Part shown: positions 52,531 to 61,801 of the stretch, piece by piece
Layout: each line of letters opens with the position of its first letter
Position numbering within the stretch: position 1 is the first letter of the stretch
Origin: Brevundimonas sp. UBA5713
Lineage (GTDB): Bacteria > Pseudomonadota > Alphaproteobacteria > Caulobacterales > Caulobacteraceae
NCBI RefSeq assembly: GCF_002419815.1
Contig: NZ_DIGV01000027.1
Location: forward strand, 113,437-177,436
Reading direction: 5' to 3'
DNA: 64,000 nucleotides
Made by a program: the position numbers and the translations under genes
The notes under the pieces: model-generated
What the model saw: only the letters and a program-made list of their open reading frames with translations
Told to the model about the DNA's origin: nothing
The model's database searches: none

Positions 52531-53433
52531 ATGTTCATGCACAACAAGAAACTGATGTACACGGTGCGGGTGGCCGAACCGAACCCTGCTCTGGCTACCC
52601 TCATGCTGGAGCAGTTCGGGGGTCCGCAAGGCGAGCTGGCCGCAGCCATGCGCTACTTTACCCAAGGTCTGGCCGACGAGGACGTCAATCGGCGCGACCT
52701 TCTGATGGACATTGCCACCGAGGAGCTTAGCCACCTCGAAATCATTGGCTCGATCGTCAGCATGCTCAATCGCGGGGCCAAGGGACGCCTGGCCGAAGCG
52801 GTCGAGGAGGAAGCCGACCTGTACGCCACCATGACGCAGGGTGGAGAGAGCCACACCACGACCCTGCTCTATGGAGGCGGTGCGCCACTGGTCAATTCGG
52901 CGGGCGTTCCGTGGACGGCTGCCTATGTGGATTCTATCGGCGATCCGACCTGCGACCTGCGCTCCAACATCGCCGCCGAGGCAAGGGCCAAGATTGTCTA
53001 TGAGCGTTTGATCAACGTCACCGACGATCCGGGGATCAAGGATGCGCTCAGATTCCTGATGACCCGCGAAGTGGCCCACCAGAAGGCGTTTGAAAAAGCC
53101 CTTTATGCCATCCCCGACAACTTCCCGTCAGGCAAGCTGCCCGCCGATCCGGCATTTGCCGACACCTATTTCGACATGTCGCAGGGCGAGCCCGAAGGGC
53201 AGGGGCCGTGGAACACAGGGCCGCAGTGGGAGGTCGTCTCCGACCGCGAGGGCCAGATGGCGGTCGATGGCGGAGACGGTGGCTGCGAGGTCAAGTTGGG
53301 CGGGGTCGAAGCCAAGACCGTTCAGGCCTTTGCCGACCGCACCCAATCGGACCCGAATGCAGAGCCGCTTACCGGTGCCGATCTTGGCGCAGGGCCGGGT
53401 GCCGGCAAGACCACTCCGGTCGAGAAAAGCTGA
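52531..53433 (+). CDS. Manganese catalase
   Basis: 300 residues. The diiron/dimanganese ferritin-like core has EQFGGPQGELAAAMRYFTQGL (first Glu), LMDIATEELSHLEIIGSIVSML (E-x-x-H) and the second pair near TREVAHQKAFEKAL. The C-terminal extension (about 215-300) contains the PEGQGPWNTGPQWEV stretch characteristic of Mn catalases. It dismutates hydrogen peroxide in the cytoplasm without heme. GGGAGG is 8 bases before ATG. Second gene after DUF892 copy 2. Confidence 0.95.
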   Translation: MFMHNKKLMYTVRVAEPNPALATLMLEQFGGPQGELAAAMRYFTQGLADEDVNRRDLLMDIATEELSHLEIIGSIVSMLNRGAKGRLAEAVEEEADLYATMTQGGESHTTTLLYGGGAPLVNSAGVPWTAAYVDSIGDPTCDLRSNIAAEARAKIVYERLINVTDDPGIKDALRFLMTREVAHQKAFEKALYAIPDNFPSGKLPADPAFADTYFDMSQGEPEGQGPWNTGPQWEVVSDREGQMAVDGGDGGCEVKLGGVEAKTVQAFADRTQSDPNAEPLTGADLGAGPGAGKTTPVEKS

Positions 53434-53450
53434 ATGATCAGAACCCTGAC

Positions 53451-53486
53451 GGGGCGCGTCTTTCCCAAGGCGCGCCCCGCCTCTTT
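53451..53486 (+). terminator. Hairpin (attenuator) between catalase and NDH-2
   Basis: GGGGCGCG (53451-53458) and CGCGCCCC (53471-53478) with a 12-base loop, followed by GCCTCTTT. It lies in the gap between the catalase stop and the preferred NDH-2 start, which argues that this gap is non-coding. Confidence 0.5.
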
Positions 53487-53505
53487 GTGTGCCGACCGGC
53501 AACCG

Positions 53506-54759
53506 ATGAGGTATGATTTTGTGATCGTCGGCGGGGGCGCGGGTGGTCTGGAGCTGGCCGCGCGGCTGGGGCGAAAGCTCGGACGTGATCAGGGGCCCCG
53601 TCGGGTGCTGTTGATTGATCGCAACATCAGCCATCTGTGGAAGCCGTCGTTGCACGAGGTTGCTGCCGGTACACTGGATGCCTCCCAAGAAGCAATTTCC
53701 TATCCGCTGTTGGCGCGAAGAAACCATTTCAGCTTCGTTCTGGGCCGCTTTGTGGGGCTGGATCCGGAAAGCCGTTGTATTCGGCTGTCGTCATCCTTGG
53801 ACGGCGAGGATCGCTCCGAGCGCGATATCGGCTACGGTCGCCTGATCTTGGCGACGGGCAGTGGCTCGAACTTTTTCAAGACACCCGGAGCGCAGGGGCA
53901 CGCCCACGTTCTGGAGGACGCCGAGGATGCACGGGAGTTCCACGCGCGATTGATCCAGCTTTTTCTGGCGGCGGCCTATGAGGGGCGACCTCAGCTGGCG
54001 ATCGCCATTGTGGGGGCGGGGGCGACGGGAACGGAGTTGGCGGCAGAGATTCTGGTGGGCTATCAGGCCTTGGCCCAAGGGCTGCCTCCTGCCCAACATT
54101 TCAAACTGGGCATCACCCTGATCGAGGCATCGGGACGGATACTCGGCGGTCTGTCGAACGAGGTATCCGCCAATGTGCAGGCCGAACTGCAACGTCGCGG
54201 TATCGAGGTGAGGACCGGAACACGTGTCGAGGCGGTGACGCCCGAGGGCCTGCAAACCACGTCCGGCTGGATCGACGCCGACGCTGTCGTGTGGGCGGCT
54301 GGCGTTCTGGCCTCACCGGAAAATCAGGAGCTGGGACTGGAGACCGGTCCGTTGAACCAGCTCCTGGTCGATGACCGGCTTCGCACGTCCGAACCCCACA
54401 TCTATGCCATGGGCGATTGCGCCAGCCGATCCAGTGCGCCTTTGCCACCGACGGCGCAGGCCGCGTCGCAGCAGGCGCGATATCTGGCACGCTTCCTGTT
54501 GAACCCGAGGCACGACCGACCCTTCCGTTTCGAAAATCGCGGGGCTCTGGTTTCACTCGGCCATTTCGGTGCGGTCGGCTCGCTGATGGGCGGCGTACTC
54601 GGGCGCGGGTTTCTGATCGAGGGACTGGTGGCGCGGGCGGCCTATGGCGCGATCCGGTTCGATCATTATCGAACAGTCGTGGGTCTACGCCGGACCTTGC
54701 TGATGGGTATGGCGCGCCGGCTATCCAAGCGTGCGGCGGGGCGACTTAAACTCCACTGA
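53506..54759 (+). CDS. Type II NADH dehydrogenase-like flavoprotein
   Basis: 417 residues from ATG 53506, giving MRYDFVIVGGGAGGLELAARLGRKLG; the frame is open to ATG 53434, which directly follows the catalase stop. FAD motif GGGAGGLE, NADH motif AIVGAGATGTELAAEI at about 170, and the third motif YAMGDCASRSSAPLPPTAQAASQQARYLA. The C-terminal amphipathic part is short, as expected for a peripheral membrane enzyme. It would pass electrons from NADH to quinone and reduce electron back-up in stress. Confidence 0.9.
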   Translation: MRYDFVIVGGGAGGLELAARLGRKLGRDQGPRRVLLIDRNISHLWKPSLHEVAAGTLDASQEAISYPLLARRNHFSFVLGRFVGLDPESRCIRLSSSLDGEDRSERDIGYGRLILATGSGSNFFKTPGAQGHAHVLEDAEDAREFHARLIQLFLAAAYEGRPQLAIAIVGAGATGTELAAEILVGYQALAQGLPPAQHFKLGITLIEASGRILGGLSNEVSANVQAELQRRGIEVRTGTRVEAVTPEGLQTTSGWIDADAVVWAAGVLASPENQELGLETGPLNQLLVDDRLRTSEPHIYAMGDCASRSSAPLPPTAQAASQQARYLARFLLNPRHDRPFRFENRGALVSLGHFGAVGSLMGGVLGRGFLIEGLVARAAYGAIRFDHYRTVVGLRRTLLMGMARRLSKRAAGRLKLH

Positions 54760-54770
54760 GGCTAGGTCGC

Positions 54771-55379
54771 TCATGCCGGAGCCCAAGCCTGTATGATTTC
54801 TTCGATCTCGGCGGTCTCGACCTGATGGCCATATCGGGTCTGATAGAGTCTGAGCAGATAGTCATGGGTTTCGTCCGACGAGCTGCAAACCGCGTCAGTT
54901 GCCACGATGACCCGATAGCCCAGATCAACCGCCCCCAGCACGGCGGCCAGTACGCAAACGTCGGTTTCGGCACCGCTGACGATCAAGGTGTCCACGCTGC
55001 CCCTTTGTAGCGCAGCGTCCAGATCGGTGCCCACCCACGGCGAATAGACGCGCTTGTCCAGTACCTTTGCCGGTGGGGTGAACGCTTGAAGCGGCAAAGC
55101 CAGATCAACCATATCTCCCCCCAGTTCGGTAAGGGTCATGTCGGACCAGCGCTCCCAATAGGACTGCCACGTGCCTCGGCCCTGTCCTGGCGCGTCTGCG
55201 GGCACAAAGCGGGTAAAGCAGATGCGCTCGGGGCGAGCCGCACACAGGGTGATGACCTGGGGCAGGACCCTCTCGGCCCACGGGGCTTGCCACGGTGTGT
55301 CTTCGACGAACATGCGTTGCATATCGATGCAAAGATGTACGGCATTGGCCGGAATGTTTGATCTTAAGCCAGCAGGCAT
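54771..55379 (-). CDS. Isochorismatase-like cysteine hydrolase
   Basis: 202 residues from ATG 55379 (a TTG further upstream is less likely). The D-K-C triad is D19 (LCIDMQRMF), K109 (KVLDKRVYSPW) and C142 (SGAETDVCVLAA), with the cis-peptide GAETD. Homologues hydrolyse amides such as nicotinamide, peroxyureidoacrylate or N-carbamoylsarcosine; the substrate here is open. An EcfG-like element is found about 45 bases upstream. It is convergent with NDH-2, 11 bases apart. Confidence 0.88.
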   Translation of the reverse strand: MPAGLRSNIPANAVHLCIDMQRMFVEDTPWQAPWAERVLPQVITLCAARPERICFTRFVPADAPGQGRGTWQSYWERWSDMTLTELGGDMVDLALPLQAFTPPAKVLDKRVYSPWVGTDLDAALQRGSVDTLIVSGAETDVCVLAAVLGAVDLGYRVIVATDAVCSSSDETHDYLLRLYQTRYGHQVETAEIEEIIQAWAPA

Positions 55380-55421
55380 GGATTTCAGGCATCCCCGGGA
55401 TGTGGAACGGCGTCCCACATC

Positions 55422-55446
55422 ATCGAGTGTGGCCTTCAATAGTTCC
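55422..55446 (-). promoter_or_regulatory. EcfG-like promoter upstream of the cysteine hydrolase
   Basis: Minus strand GGAAC (55446-55442), 16 bases, CGAT (55425-55422); one mismatch in the -10, 42 bases upstream of the start. Confidence 0.45.
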
Positions 55447-55487
55447 GAATGTGTGTCGTCCCTTACTCTGGCGGCCCGGATGCCGGT

Positions 55488-56636
55488 CTAGGCTTGCGGG
55501 TTTTGCACGGGTAGGCGGACGGTAAAGCAACTGCCCTTGCCCGTGCCCTCGCTATGCACCTCGATGCTGCCGTGGTGCATTTCCACCAGCTTTTTGACCA
55601 GCGCAAGACCGATACCAAGGCCGTCTCCTGCACGGGCGTCGGGGCCTTTGGACTGGGCGAACAGGTCAAAGATATAGTTCCGCGCGTGTGGCGCGATGCC
55701 GATGCCATTGTCCTGAACCGCGATCGTGACGTGGTCTTCGCAAGCCGTGGCTTCCAAATGCACCTTTCCCTTCGTCGGGGTGTATTTGGCCGCATTGGTC
55801 AGAAGGTTGCTGACAATCTGGGACATACGGGTGAAGTCGCCATACATCCACACCGTCTGATCCGGCGTGCTGACGGTCAGGGTATGTTCGCCTGCCTGCA
55901 TTTTGGGTGTCGCTATATCGACGGCGGACTGGACAATGTCTTGTAAACTGACCGCTTGCGGCTTCAGGGATATCTTGCCCTTGTCGATACGTGCCACGTC
56001 CAGCAGGTCTTCGATCAGGCGCGAGAGATGGTGGGTCTGGACCTTCATACGCTCGTGCAGCGCCTGCTGCCTTGCGGGGTCGTCTGTCTTTTCCAGCAGC
56101 TTGAAGCCCGCGTTCAAGGCCATGATCGGATTGCGCAGCTCGTGCCCCAGAATGGCGATGAACTCGTTCTTGCGCTGGTCGGCCTGACGAAGGGTATTGG
56201 CATAGGCCTCCAACGCATCACGCTGGGTCAGTATCTGCAGCTTGCGGCGATACAGTTCGATGAACACGCGCGCCTTGCTGCGAAGAATATCAGCCTCGAT
56301 CGGCTTTTGGATGAAATCCACCGCGCCCGCTTCATAGCCCCGGAACCGTCGCGGACTATCTGCACTGCCTGCTGTCAGAAAGATCAGAGGAATGTCGCGT
56401 GCATTGACATTGCCGCGCATGAACTCGGCCAGCTGGAAACCGTCCATGGTCGGCATCTGCACGTCCAGCAGCGCCAGAGCCACATCATGCACCAGCAGAA
56501 GTTCCAGTGCCTCTTCACCAGAACGCGCTTTGAGACAGACCACGCCTTCGTTGGCCAGCAGGGCCTCAAGAGCAATGAGGTTTTCTTCCAGATCGTCGAC
56601 CAGAAGGATGTTGACTGGCGTATCCACGATGCTCAT
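55488..56636 (-). CDS. Response regulator/histidine kinase fusion
   Basis: 382 residues. An N-terminal receiver (8-125) has D14-D15 and phospho-acceptor D58 (LLDVQMPTMDG). It is followed by a short coil and a HisKA domain with H165 (AILGHELRNPIMAL), then HATPase with N-box SNLLTNAAKYTP, G1 VQDNGIGIA and G2 GDGLGIGLALVKKL. No membrane segment, so it is cytoplasmic. The layout suggests a relay kinase controlled by phosphorylation of its own receiver. It is the last gene of the four-gene operon; its start overlaps the CheB stop by 4 bases. Confidence 0.94.
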   Translation of the reverse strand: MSIVDTPVNILLVDDLEENLIALEALLANEGVVCLKARSGEEALELLLVHDVALALLDVQMPTMDGFQLAEFMRGNVNARDIPLIFLTAGSADSPRRFRGYEAGAVDFIQKPIEADILRSKARVFIELYRRKLQILTQRDALEAYANTLRQADQRKNEFIAILGHELRNPIMALNAGFKLLEKTDDPARQQALHERMKVQTHHLSRLIEDLLDVARIDKGKISLKPQAVSLQDIVQSAVDIATPKMQAGEHTLTVSTPDQTVWMYGDFTRMSQIVSNLLTNAAKYTPTKGKVHLEATACEDHVTIAVQDNGIGIAPHARNYIFDLFAQSKGPDARAGDGLGIGLALVKKLVEMHHGSIEVHSEGTGKGSCFTVRLPVQNPQA

Positions 56637-57202
56637 GGGGCTTCAATCGCTCTCATCTGTTCAACAATTCCGCGCAGTTTCTCCACGCGCGCTGTGGGAC
56701 AAAATCGCAGTCCAGCCTCGGGCATGGCGCGGGCTTGGGCTTCTTCGGGATCCTGTACGATGACCCGACCCCCGGTGGCGCAGATGTTCCTGAGGCCACG
56801 CGCGCCGTCGTCGTTGGCTCCGGTCAGCAGGACAGCCAGCAAGCCTTCGCCATAGGCATCGGCAGCGCTCTCGAACAGCACGTCGATGGACGGTCTGGAG
56901 AAGTTGACGGGCTCGTCCGAAGACAGGGCGAGGGAGCCGTCGGTCTCGACCAGTAGATGATAGTCTGCCGGCGCAAAATACACGGTGCCGGGGGCCAGAC
57001 TTTCCTTGTCTTCCGCTTCCTTCACGCCGATCACGCACTTGCTGCGTAACAGTGGCACAAGCGCATTGGCGCGGTCAGCCGGAATATGAAGTACCGTCAT
57101 GACCGGCACGGGATAGTCGGCGGGCAGATACGGCAAGATTTCCAGCAGGGCCTGAACGCCGCCGGCAGACGCCCCCATCACAACGGCCTCGACCCCCTTC
57201 AT
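56633..57202 (-). CDS. CheB-type methylesterase domain protein
   Basis: 189 residues. Only the catalytic domain is present, with the triad S12 (GASAGGVQAL), H39 (VLHIPAD) and D132 (LTGANDDGARG). The receiver domain of chemotactic CheB is missing, so control by phosphorylation must be different. It may demethylate glutamyl methyl esters on the kinase coiled-coil or on an unlinked receptor. It overlaps the cheR-like stop and the following gene by 4 bases each, so the set is tightly coupled. Confidence 0.92.
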   Translation of the reverse strand: MKGVEAVVMGASAGGVQALLEILPYLPADYPVPVMTVLHIPADRANALVPLLRSKCVIGVKEAEDKESLAPGTVYFAPADYHLLVETDGSLALSSDEPVNFSRPSIDVLFESAADAYGEGLLAVLLTGANDDGARGLRNICATGGRVIVQDPEEAQARAMPEAGLRFCPTARVEKLRGIVEQMRAIEAP

Positions 57203-58047
57203 CCGTCCTGTCTCCGATAGATTTTTTCGGACGGGACGAAATCGGCAAAGGCACCGGCATGGCGCGAAAAGCGAAGGGTTTCCTTGGAGCCAATGCCCAG
57301 AAAGCCGTGACGGCTCAGCGAGTCTTTAAAAAGACCAACCGCACGATCCTGAAGATCACGATCGAAATAGATCATGACGTTGCGGCACGAAATCAGCTGC
57401 ATCTCGCCAAAGACGGCATCAGACACCAGACTGTGGTCGGAAAAGACCACATTGGCTCTCAAACTGCTGTCGAAAACCGCGCGGCCATAGTCGGCACGGT
57501 AGTAGTCGGACAAGGATGAGCGCCCGCCTGACTTCTGGTGGTTCTCAGTGAATTTGCGGATGCGGTCGTTGGCATAAACGCCCGCCTTGGCGGCGGCCAA
57601 GGCGTCCGGATTGATGTCTGTCGCGTAAATCAGGGTCCGGTCCAGAAGGCCTTCTTCCTTGAAAAGGATAGCCATGGAATAGACTTCCTCGCCAGTGCTG
57701 CACCCCGCGATCCAGATCTTGAGAGACGGATAGGTTTTTAGGTGTGGCAGAACCTGTTCGCGCAGGGCGCGGAAGTAGGAGGGGTCGCGAAACATCTCGC
57801 TGACCTGCACCGTCAGGAAGCCGAGCATCTGATCCAGAATGGCCGGATCATGCAGCACCCGATCCTGCAGGGCGGTGATGGAGGGCACACCGAAATGGAT
57901 GCGAGCCTGCATCAGCCGCCGCTTGATCGAAGCGCGGGCATAGTGGCGGAAGTCATAGTGATAGCGCAGGAATATCGCCTCCAGCAGAAGCTGGATTTCG
58001 ATATCCTCGACCGAGGGCTGCTGCGAAGGGGTCAACGCGGCATCCAT
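57199..58047 (-). CDS. CheR-type methyltransferase
   Basis: 282 residues. N-terminal helical domain with RHYARASIKRRLMQARI. The SAM-binding domain shows IWIAGCSTGEEVYSMAILFKEE, ATDINPDALAAAKAGVY and ISCRNVMIYFDRDLQDRAV, all diagnostic of CheR. It transfers methyl groups to glutamates of sensor coiled-coils. No chemoreceptor (MCP) gene is found in the window; the substrate could be the coiled-coil of the adjacent hybrid kinase. The start lies inside the end of the hybrid kinase gene (16-base overlap). Confidence 0.93.
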   Translation of the reverse strand: MDAALTPSQQPSVEDIEIQLLLEAIFLRYHYDFRHYARASIKRRLMQARIHFGVPSITALQDRVLHDPAILDQMLGFLTVQVSEMFRDPSYFRALREQVLPHLKTYPSLKIWIAGCSTGEEVYSMAILFKEEGLLDRTLIYATDINPDALAAAKAGVYANDRIRKFTENHQKSGGRSSLSDYYRADYGRAVFDSSLRANVVFSDHSLVSDAVFGEMQLISCRNVMIYFDRDLQDRAVGLFKDSLSRHGFLGIGSKETLRFSRHAGAFADFVPSEKIYRRQDG

Positions 58048-61000
58048 ACGCGAACCAGAGACAAGAGTTTGTCCACATCCAGAGGCTTGGCCATATAGTC
58101 ATTGGCACCGGCCGCCATGCAGCGTTCCTGATCGTCAGGCATAGCCTTGGCCGTTAGCATCAGAACCGGCAAATCCTTCCAGCGGCTGTCCTTGCGGATT
58201 TCCTGCGTGGCGGTCAGCCCGTCCATAACAGGCATCATCACGTCCATCAGGACCAGATCGATCTGCTTGGCCGGATCGGCTGCCGATCGCTCCAGGGCGT
58301 CCAGGGCTTCCTTGCCGTTGCGGGCGATTTCGATCTGCGCGCCGCGTGGTTCCAGCACATTGGTCAGGGAGTAGACGTTCCGCACATCGTCTTCGACGAT
58401 CAGAATGCGGCGGTTCTCCAATACGGCATCGCGGTTGCGCGCCTTGCGGATCATCTTCTGATGTTCCGGCGGCAGATCGGAGACGACCTGGTGCAGGAAC
58501 AGGGTCACTTCGTCGAGCAGCCGCTCGGGCGATTTGGCCCCCTTGATGATGATCGAGCTGGAATAGCGGCGCAGTTGCTGCTCGTGATCGGGCGACAGGT
58601 CCTGACCGGTGTAGACGATCACCGGCGGGAAGGCGTAGGCCCCTTCGCGGCTCAGGGTCTCCAGCAGGGAGAAGCCCGAAGCGTCCGGCAGGGTCAGGTC
58701 CAGAACCATACAGTCAAAGGTCTGGGACTTGAGCTGCTCCAGACATTCTGCGGCCGTGCCGACACCCACAGTCTCCACGTCGCCGGACGCCAGAAGATGG
58801 CTGACGGCATCGCGCTGGACCAGATCGTCTTCGACAATCAGGACGCGTCGCACCGAGCGCGTCAGCTTTTCTTCCAGCGTCGTGAGCACCTGCACCAGAT
58901 CTTCGTGCTGCACCGGTTTGACCAGATAGCCGATGGCGCCCAGCGACAGGGCCGTCTGGCTGTGGTCTTCGCCGGAAATCACGTGGATCGGAATGTGGCG
59001 GGTGTCGTCATCGCGCTTCAACACATCCAGCACCGTCAGTCCGGACTGGTCGGGCAGGCCGACATCCAGCACCACGGCATTGGGCTGATAGCGCTTGGCC
59101 ATGCGTACGGCTTCTTCCGCCGAGCCGGCCACCAGCACCTGGAAGCCGAGTTCGCGCGAGATATCGCGTACAATGGAGGCGAAACGTGCGTCGTCTTCGA
59201 CCACCAGAAGGATGCGTCGTTTGGTCGTCAGATGATCGCGGTCATCGTCGACGGCACGAGGGGCGGAGGTGGCCAGCGCTTGCGGCGCGTCCTGTGTCTT
59301 TGTGCTGGAGGGCGGGATCGACGCGGCGGCGGGCAAGCTGTTGCCCATCGGCTTGGGTGCAAGCTCGCGCGCGGTCACCTTTTCGGCCTGATAGATGCGC
59401 GGGATGATCAGCGTGAAGGTACTGCCCTTGCCTGGAGCGCTTTCCATCGTCAGGCGGCCACCCAGAAGACGGGCCAGCTCGCGCGAGATCGACAGGCCCA
59501 GCCCCGTGCCGCCGTATTTACGGCTGATGGTGCCGTCGGCCTGACGGAAGGCCTCGAAGACGGCGGCCTGATGTTCGGGCGAAATGCCGATACCCGTGTC
59601 CGAAACGGCAAAGGCAATTTCGTCCACGCCGACCGGTTCGACGGACAGTTTGACCTCGCCTGCCTCGGTGAATTTGAAGGCGTTGGAGAGCAGGTTTTTG
59701 ATGATCTGTTCCAGACGCTGGCGATCGGTTTCCAGATCGACGTCTGTGACCGAGGCGATATCGATGGCGAAGCTCAGCTTGCGTTCGTCGGCCACGGGCT
59801 GGAACAGTTGTCTCAGATCGCCCGCCATACGCTGGATGGCCACCGCTTCGGGGCGCGCCTGGATATGGCCCGCCTCGATCTTGGACAGGTCGAGGATGTC
59901 GTTGATGAGGTCCAGAAGGTCATTGCCCGAGGATTGGATGGTGCGGGCATAGTTCACCTGTTGATCGCTCAGATTGCCGTCATTGTTGTCGGCCAGCAGT
60001 TTCGACAGGATCAGCAGCGAGTTCAGCGGCGTGCGCAGCTCGTGCGACATATTGGCCAGGAAGTCGGACTTGTACTGGCTGGCCTGTTCCAGCTCGCGTG
60101 CCTTCAGGGCCAGATCGGCACCGCTGCGCTCCAGATCGTCGCGCTGGGTTTCCAGCATCTGGGCCTGTTCTTCCAGTTGGCTGTTGGTCTGCTCCAGTTC
60201 GGCCTGCTGTTGTTCCAGACGGATTTGGGATTCCTTGAGGGCGCGACCTTGCTCTTCCAACTCTTCGTTGGAGACGCGCAGTTCCTCGCTCTGCACCTGC
60301 AGTTCTTCGGCCTGACGCTGGGTCTCCTCGAGCATGTCCTGCAAGCGGGCGCGGTAACGGGCCGACCGCAGGGCCGCGCCGATGGCGGAAGCGGATTCCT
60401 CCAGCAGGGCCCGCGCGGGTTCTGCGACGGCGTGCAGGAAGCCCAGCTCGAGTACCACATTGACCTCGCCGTCGGCCTTGCCCGGTGCGATAATCAGATG
60501 TCGAGGATTGTCGCGGCCCAGTGCCGAGCCGATGGTCAGATAGCCGTCGGGTACCTCGTCAAGAACAATGGCGTGCCCCTCGCTGGCGACCTGACCCAAC
60601 AGGCCTTCCTTGGGCGAGAAGCGGGCAGGGATGGCGGCATCGGAGGGGACCCCCGTGACAGCCAGACGGCGGAACTGGCCTTCCTCGCCCTTGAACAGGG
60701 CACCCGCATGGGCCCCCGTATAACGGGCCAGAAACGCCAGAATATTGTCCGCGAGATTTTCCAGAGACTGGTCGCCCAGCATGGCCTTGGCCAGACCCAC
60801 CTGCCCTTGATGCAGCCATTCCTGACGGGCGCGCTGTCGTACGCTGCGGCGGATGAGCTGGAAGACAACAATAGTCAGAAACGCGCCAAACAGCCCCGAG
60901 AACACACCACTGATGACGGCGGTGCGGGCGGCGGCTTCCATCTGTTTTATGCGCGCCTCGCGCACCCGCTGCTCTTCCAGCTGCATTTGGCCGATAATGG

Positions 61001-61487
61001 TGCGCACGGCATCCATTTCAGCCTTGCCGCGATCGGAGTTCAGGTGGGCGATCGCGCCTTCAATGCCGCGTTCGCGACGCGCATCCAGCGCATTGTTCAG
61101 CTCGCTCATGCGCGTGGCGACATGGGCACGCATTTGGTCCAGATGAGCATTCTGGATGGCATTATTCTGGGTGAGCGCATCCAATTCCGCCATCTGCGCT
61201 TCCAGTCCCTCGACGGCGCGCTGATAGGGTTGGAGATAAGAGGGGTTTTCCGTGAGAAGATAGCCGCGCTGACCCGTTTCCGCATTCAGCAAGGACGCCA
61301 TCAGGCCATCGATACCGACGATGACCTTGTGGGTGTGCATTATCTGCTGGTTGTTGGTCCTGAGGACCTGAATATTCATATAGGCGACGACGCTGGTGGC
61401 GCAAAAAAAGGCTAAGACCAGTACCAGTCCTAAAGCAGCCCATGCCTCGGTGCGGGACGAGGCGGTCGAACGGTTCTTAGAGAACAT
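58032..61487 (-). CDS. Hybrid histidine kinase with CHASE3, GAF and three receivers
   Basis: 1151 residues from ATG 61487 (GGAG 9 bases upstream). Membrane helix about 17-38, periplasmic CHASE3-like domain 40-185, second helix 190-212, GAF-like domain about 240-375, then a long Gln/Glu-rich coiled coil 380-470. HisKA H482 (NMSHELRTPLNS), HATPase with SNAFKFTEAG and GGTGLGLSIS, then receivers with D808, D930 and D1082. The coiled coil could be the methylation substrate of the CheR/CheB pair encoded downstream. First gene of the operon, behind a full EcfG-type promoter. Confidence 0.95.
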   Translation of the reverse strand: MFSKNRSTASSRTEAWAALGLVLVLAFFCATSVVAYMNIQVLRTNNQQIMHTHKVIVGIDGLMASLLNAETGQRGYLLTENPSYLQPYQRAVEGLEAQMAELDALTQNNAIQNAHLDQMRAHVATRMSELNNALDARRERGIEGAIAHLNSDRGKAEMDAVRTIIGQMQLEEQRVREARIKQMEAAARTAVISGVFSGLFGAFLTIVVFQLIRRSVRQRARQEWLHQGQVGLAKAMLGDQSLENLADNILAFLARYTGAHAGALFKGEEGQFRRLAVTGVPSDAAIPARFSPKEGLLGQVASEGHAIVLDEVPDGYLTIGSALGRDNPRHLIIAPGKADGEVNVVLELGFLHAVAEPARALLEESASAIGAALRSARYRARLQDMLEETQRQAEELQVQSEELRVSNEELEEQGRALKESQIRLEQQQAELEQTNSQLEEQAQMLETQRDDLERSGADLALKARELEQASQYKSDFLANMSHELRTPLNSLLILSKLLADNNDGNLSDQQVNYARTIQSSGNDLLDLINDILDLSKIEAGHIQARPEAVAIQRMAGDLRQLFQPVADERKLSFAIDIASVTDVDLETDRQRLEQIIKNLLSNAFKFTEAGEVKLSVEPVGVDEIAFAVSDTGIGISPEHQAAVFEAFRQADGTISRKYGGTGLGLSISRELARLLGGRLTMESAPGKGSTFTLIIPRIYQAEKVTARELAPKPMGNSLPAAASIPPSSTKTQDAPQALATSAPRAVDDDRDHLTTKRRILLVVEDDARFASIVRDISRELGFQVLVAGSAEEAVRMAKRYQPNAVVLDVGLPDQSGLTVLDVLKRDDDTRHIPIHVISGEDHSQTALSLGAIGYLVKPVQHEDLVQVLTTLEEKLTRSVRRVLIVEDDLVQRDAVSHLLASGDVETVGVGTAAECLEQLKSQTFDCMVLDLTLPDASGFSLLETLSREGAYAFPPVIVYTGQDLSPDHEQQLRRYSSSIIIKGAKSPERLLDEVTLFLHQVVSDLPPEHQKMIRKARNRDAVLENRRILIVEDDVRNVYSLTNVLEPRGAQIEIARNGKEALDALERSAADPAKQIDLVLMDVMMPVMDGLTATQEIRKDSRWKDLPVLMLTAKAMPDDQERCMAAGANDYMAKPLDVDKLLSLVRVWMPR

Positions 61488-61801
61488 AGGCTGCGGCTCC
61501 CCCCAGAGCGCCATCAGCGGGTTTTACCCGCTCCGTAACAAGGTTTTCTCACTGAGCTTATGCGTACCTAGGCTGGGCCATCTACACAAGCCGGACTGCA
61601 ACGCTTCGTAACGGCCACGGTTCCCTGATTTTCTTACATTTATTGCGTCGGATGATGGGCGGCCAAAGTGCCCCAGCTGTCACTGAGGAACCCATAGGGC
61701 CGGAGCCGATTAATTCGCTACGGAGAGTCCGGGTTTGTGAGCTGGCCAACACGCGCCGCTCGAGGCTGGCGGACCGAGAGGGTTAGAAAAGGGGCTGCCT
61801 T
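61488..61801. other. Divergent promoter region with leader
   Basis: 314 bases between the hybrid kinase and the DUF2231-like gene. On the minus strand it holds the EcfG promoter and, in the expected 5' leader, a 6-base hairpin (61516-61521 and 61527-61532). On the plus side a GGAAC with no convincing partner occurs near 61687. Confidence 0.55.
61600..61624 (-). promoter_or_regulatory. EcfG promoter of the phosphorelay operon
   Basis: Minus strand GGAAC (61624-61620), 16 bases, CGTT (61603-61600): full match to the stress-sigma consensus, about 110 bases before the hybrid kinase start. Confidence 0.6.

Noticed and set aside
58461..61415. A 984-codon open frame on the plus strand opposite the hybrid kinase gene
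   Set aside because: It is an antisense shadow of a high-GC gene; its text is low in complexity (runs of Q, G, R and L) with no domain, and the kinase on the other strand is complete.
61687..61710. GGAAC near 61687 as an EcfG promoter for the DUF2231-like gene
   Set aside because: No CGTT-like -10 at 16 or 17 bases spacing; the best alignment has two mismatches in four bases.
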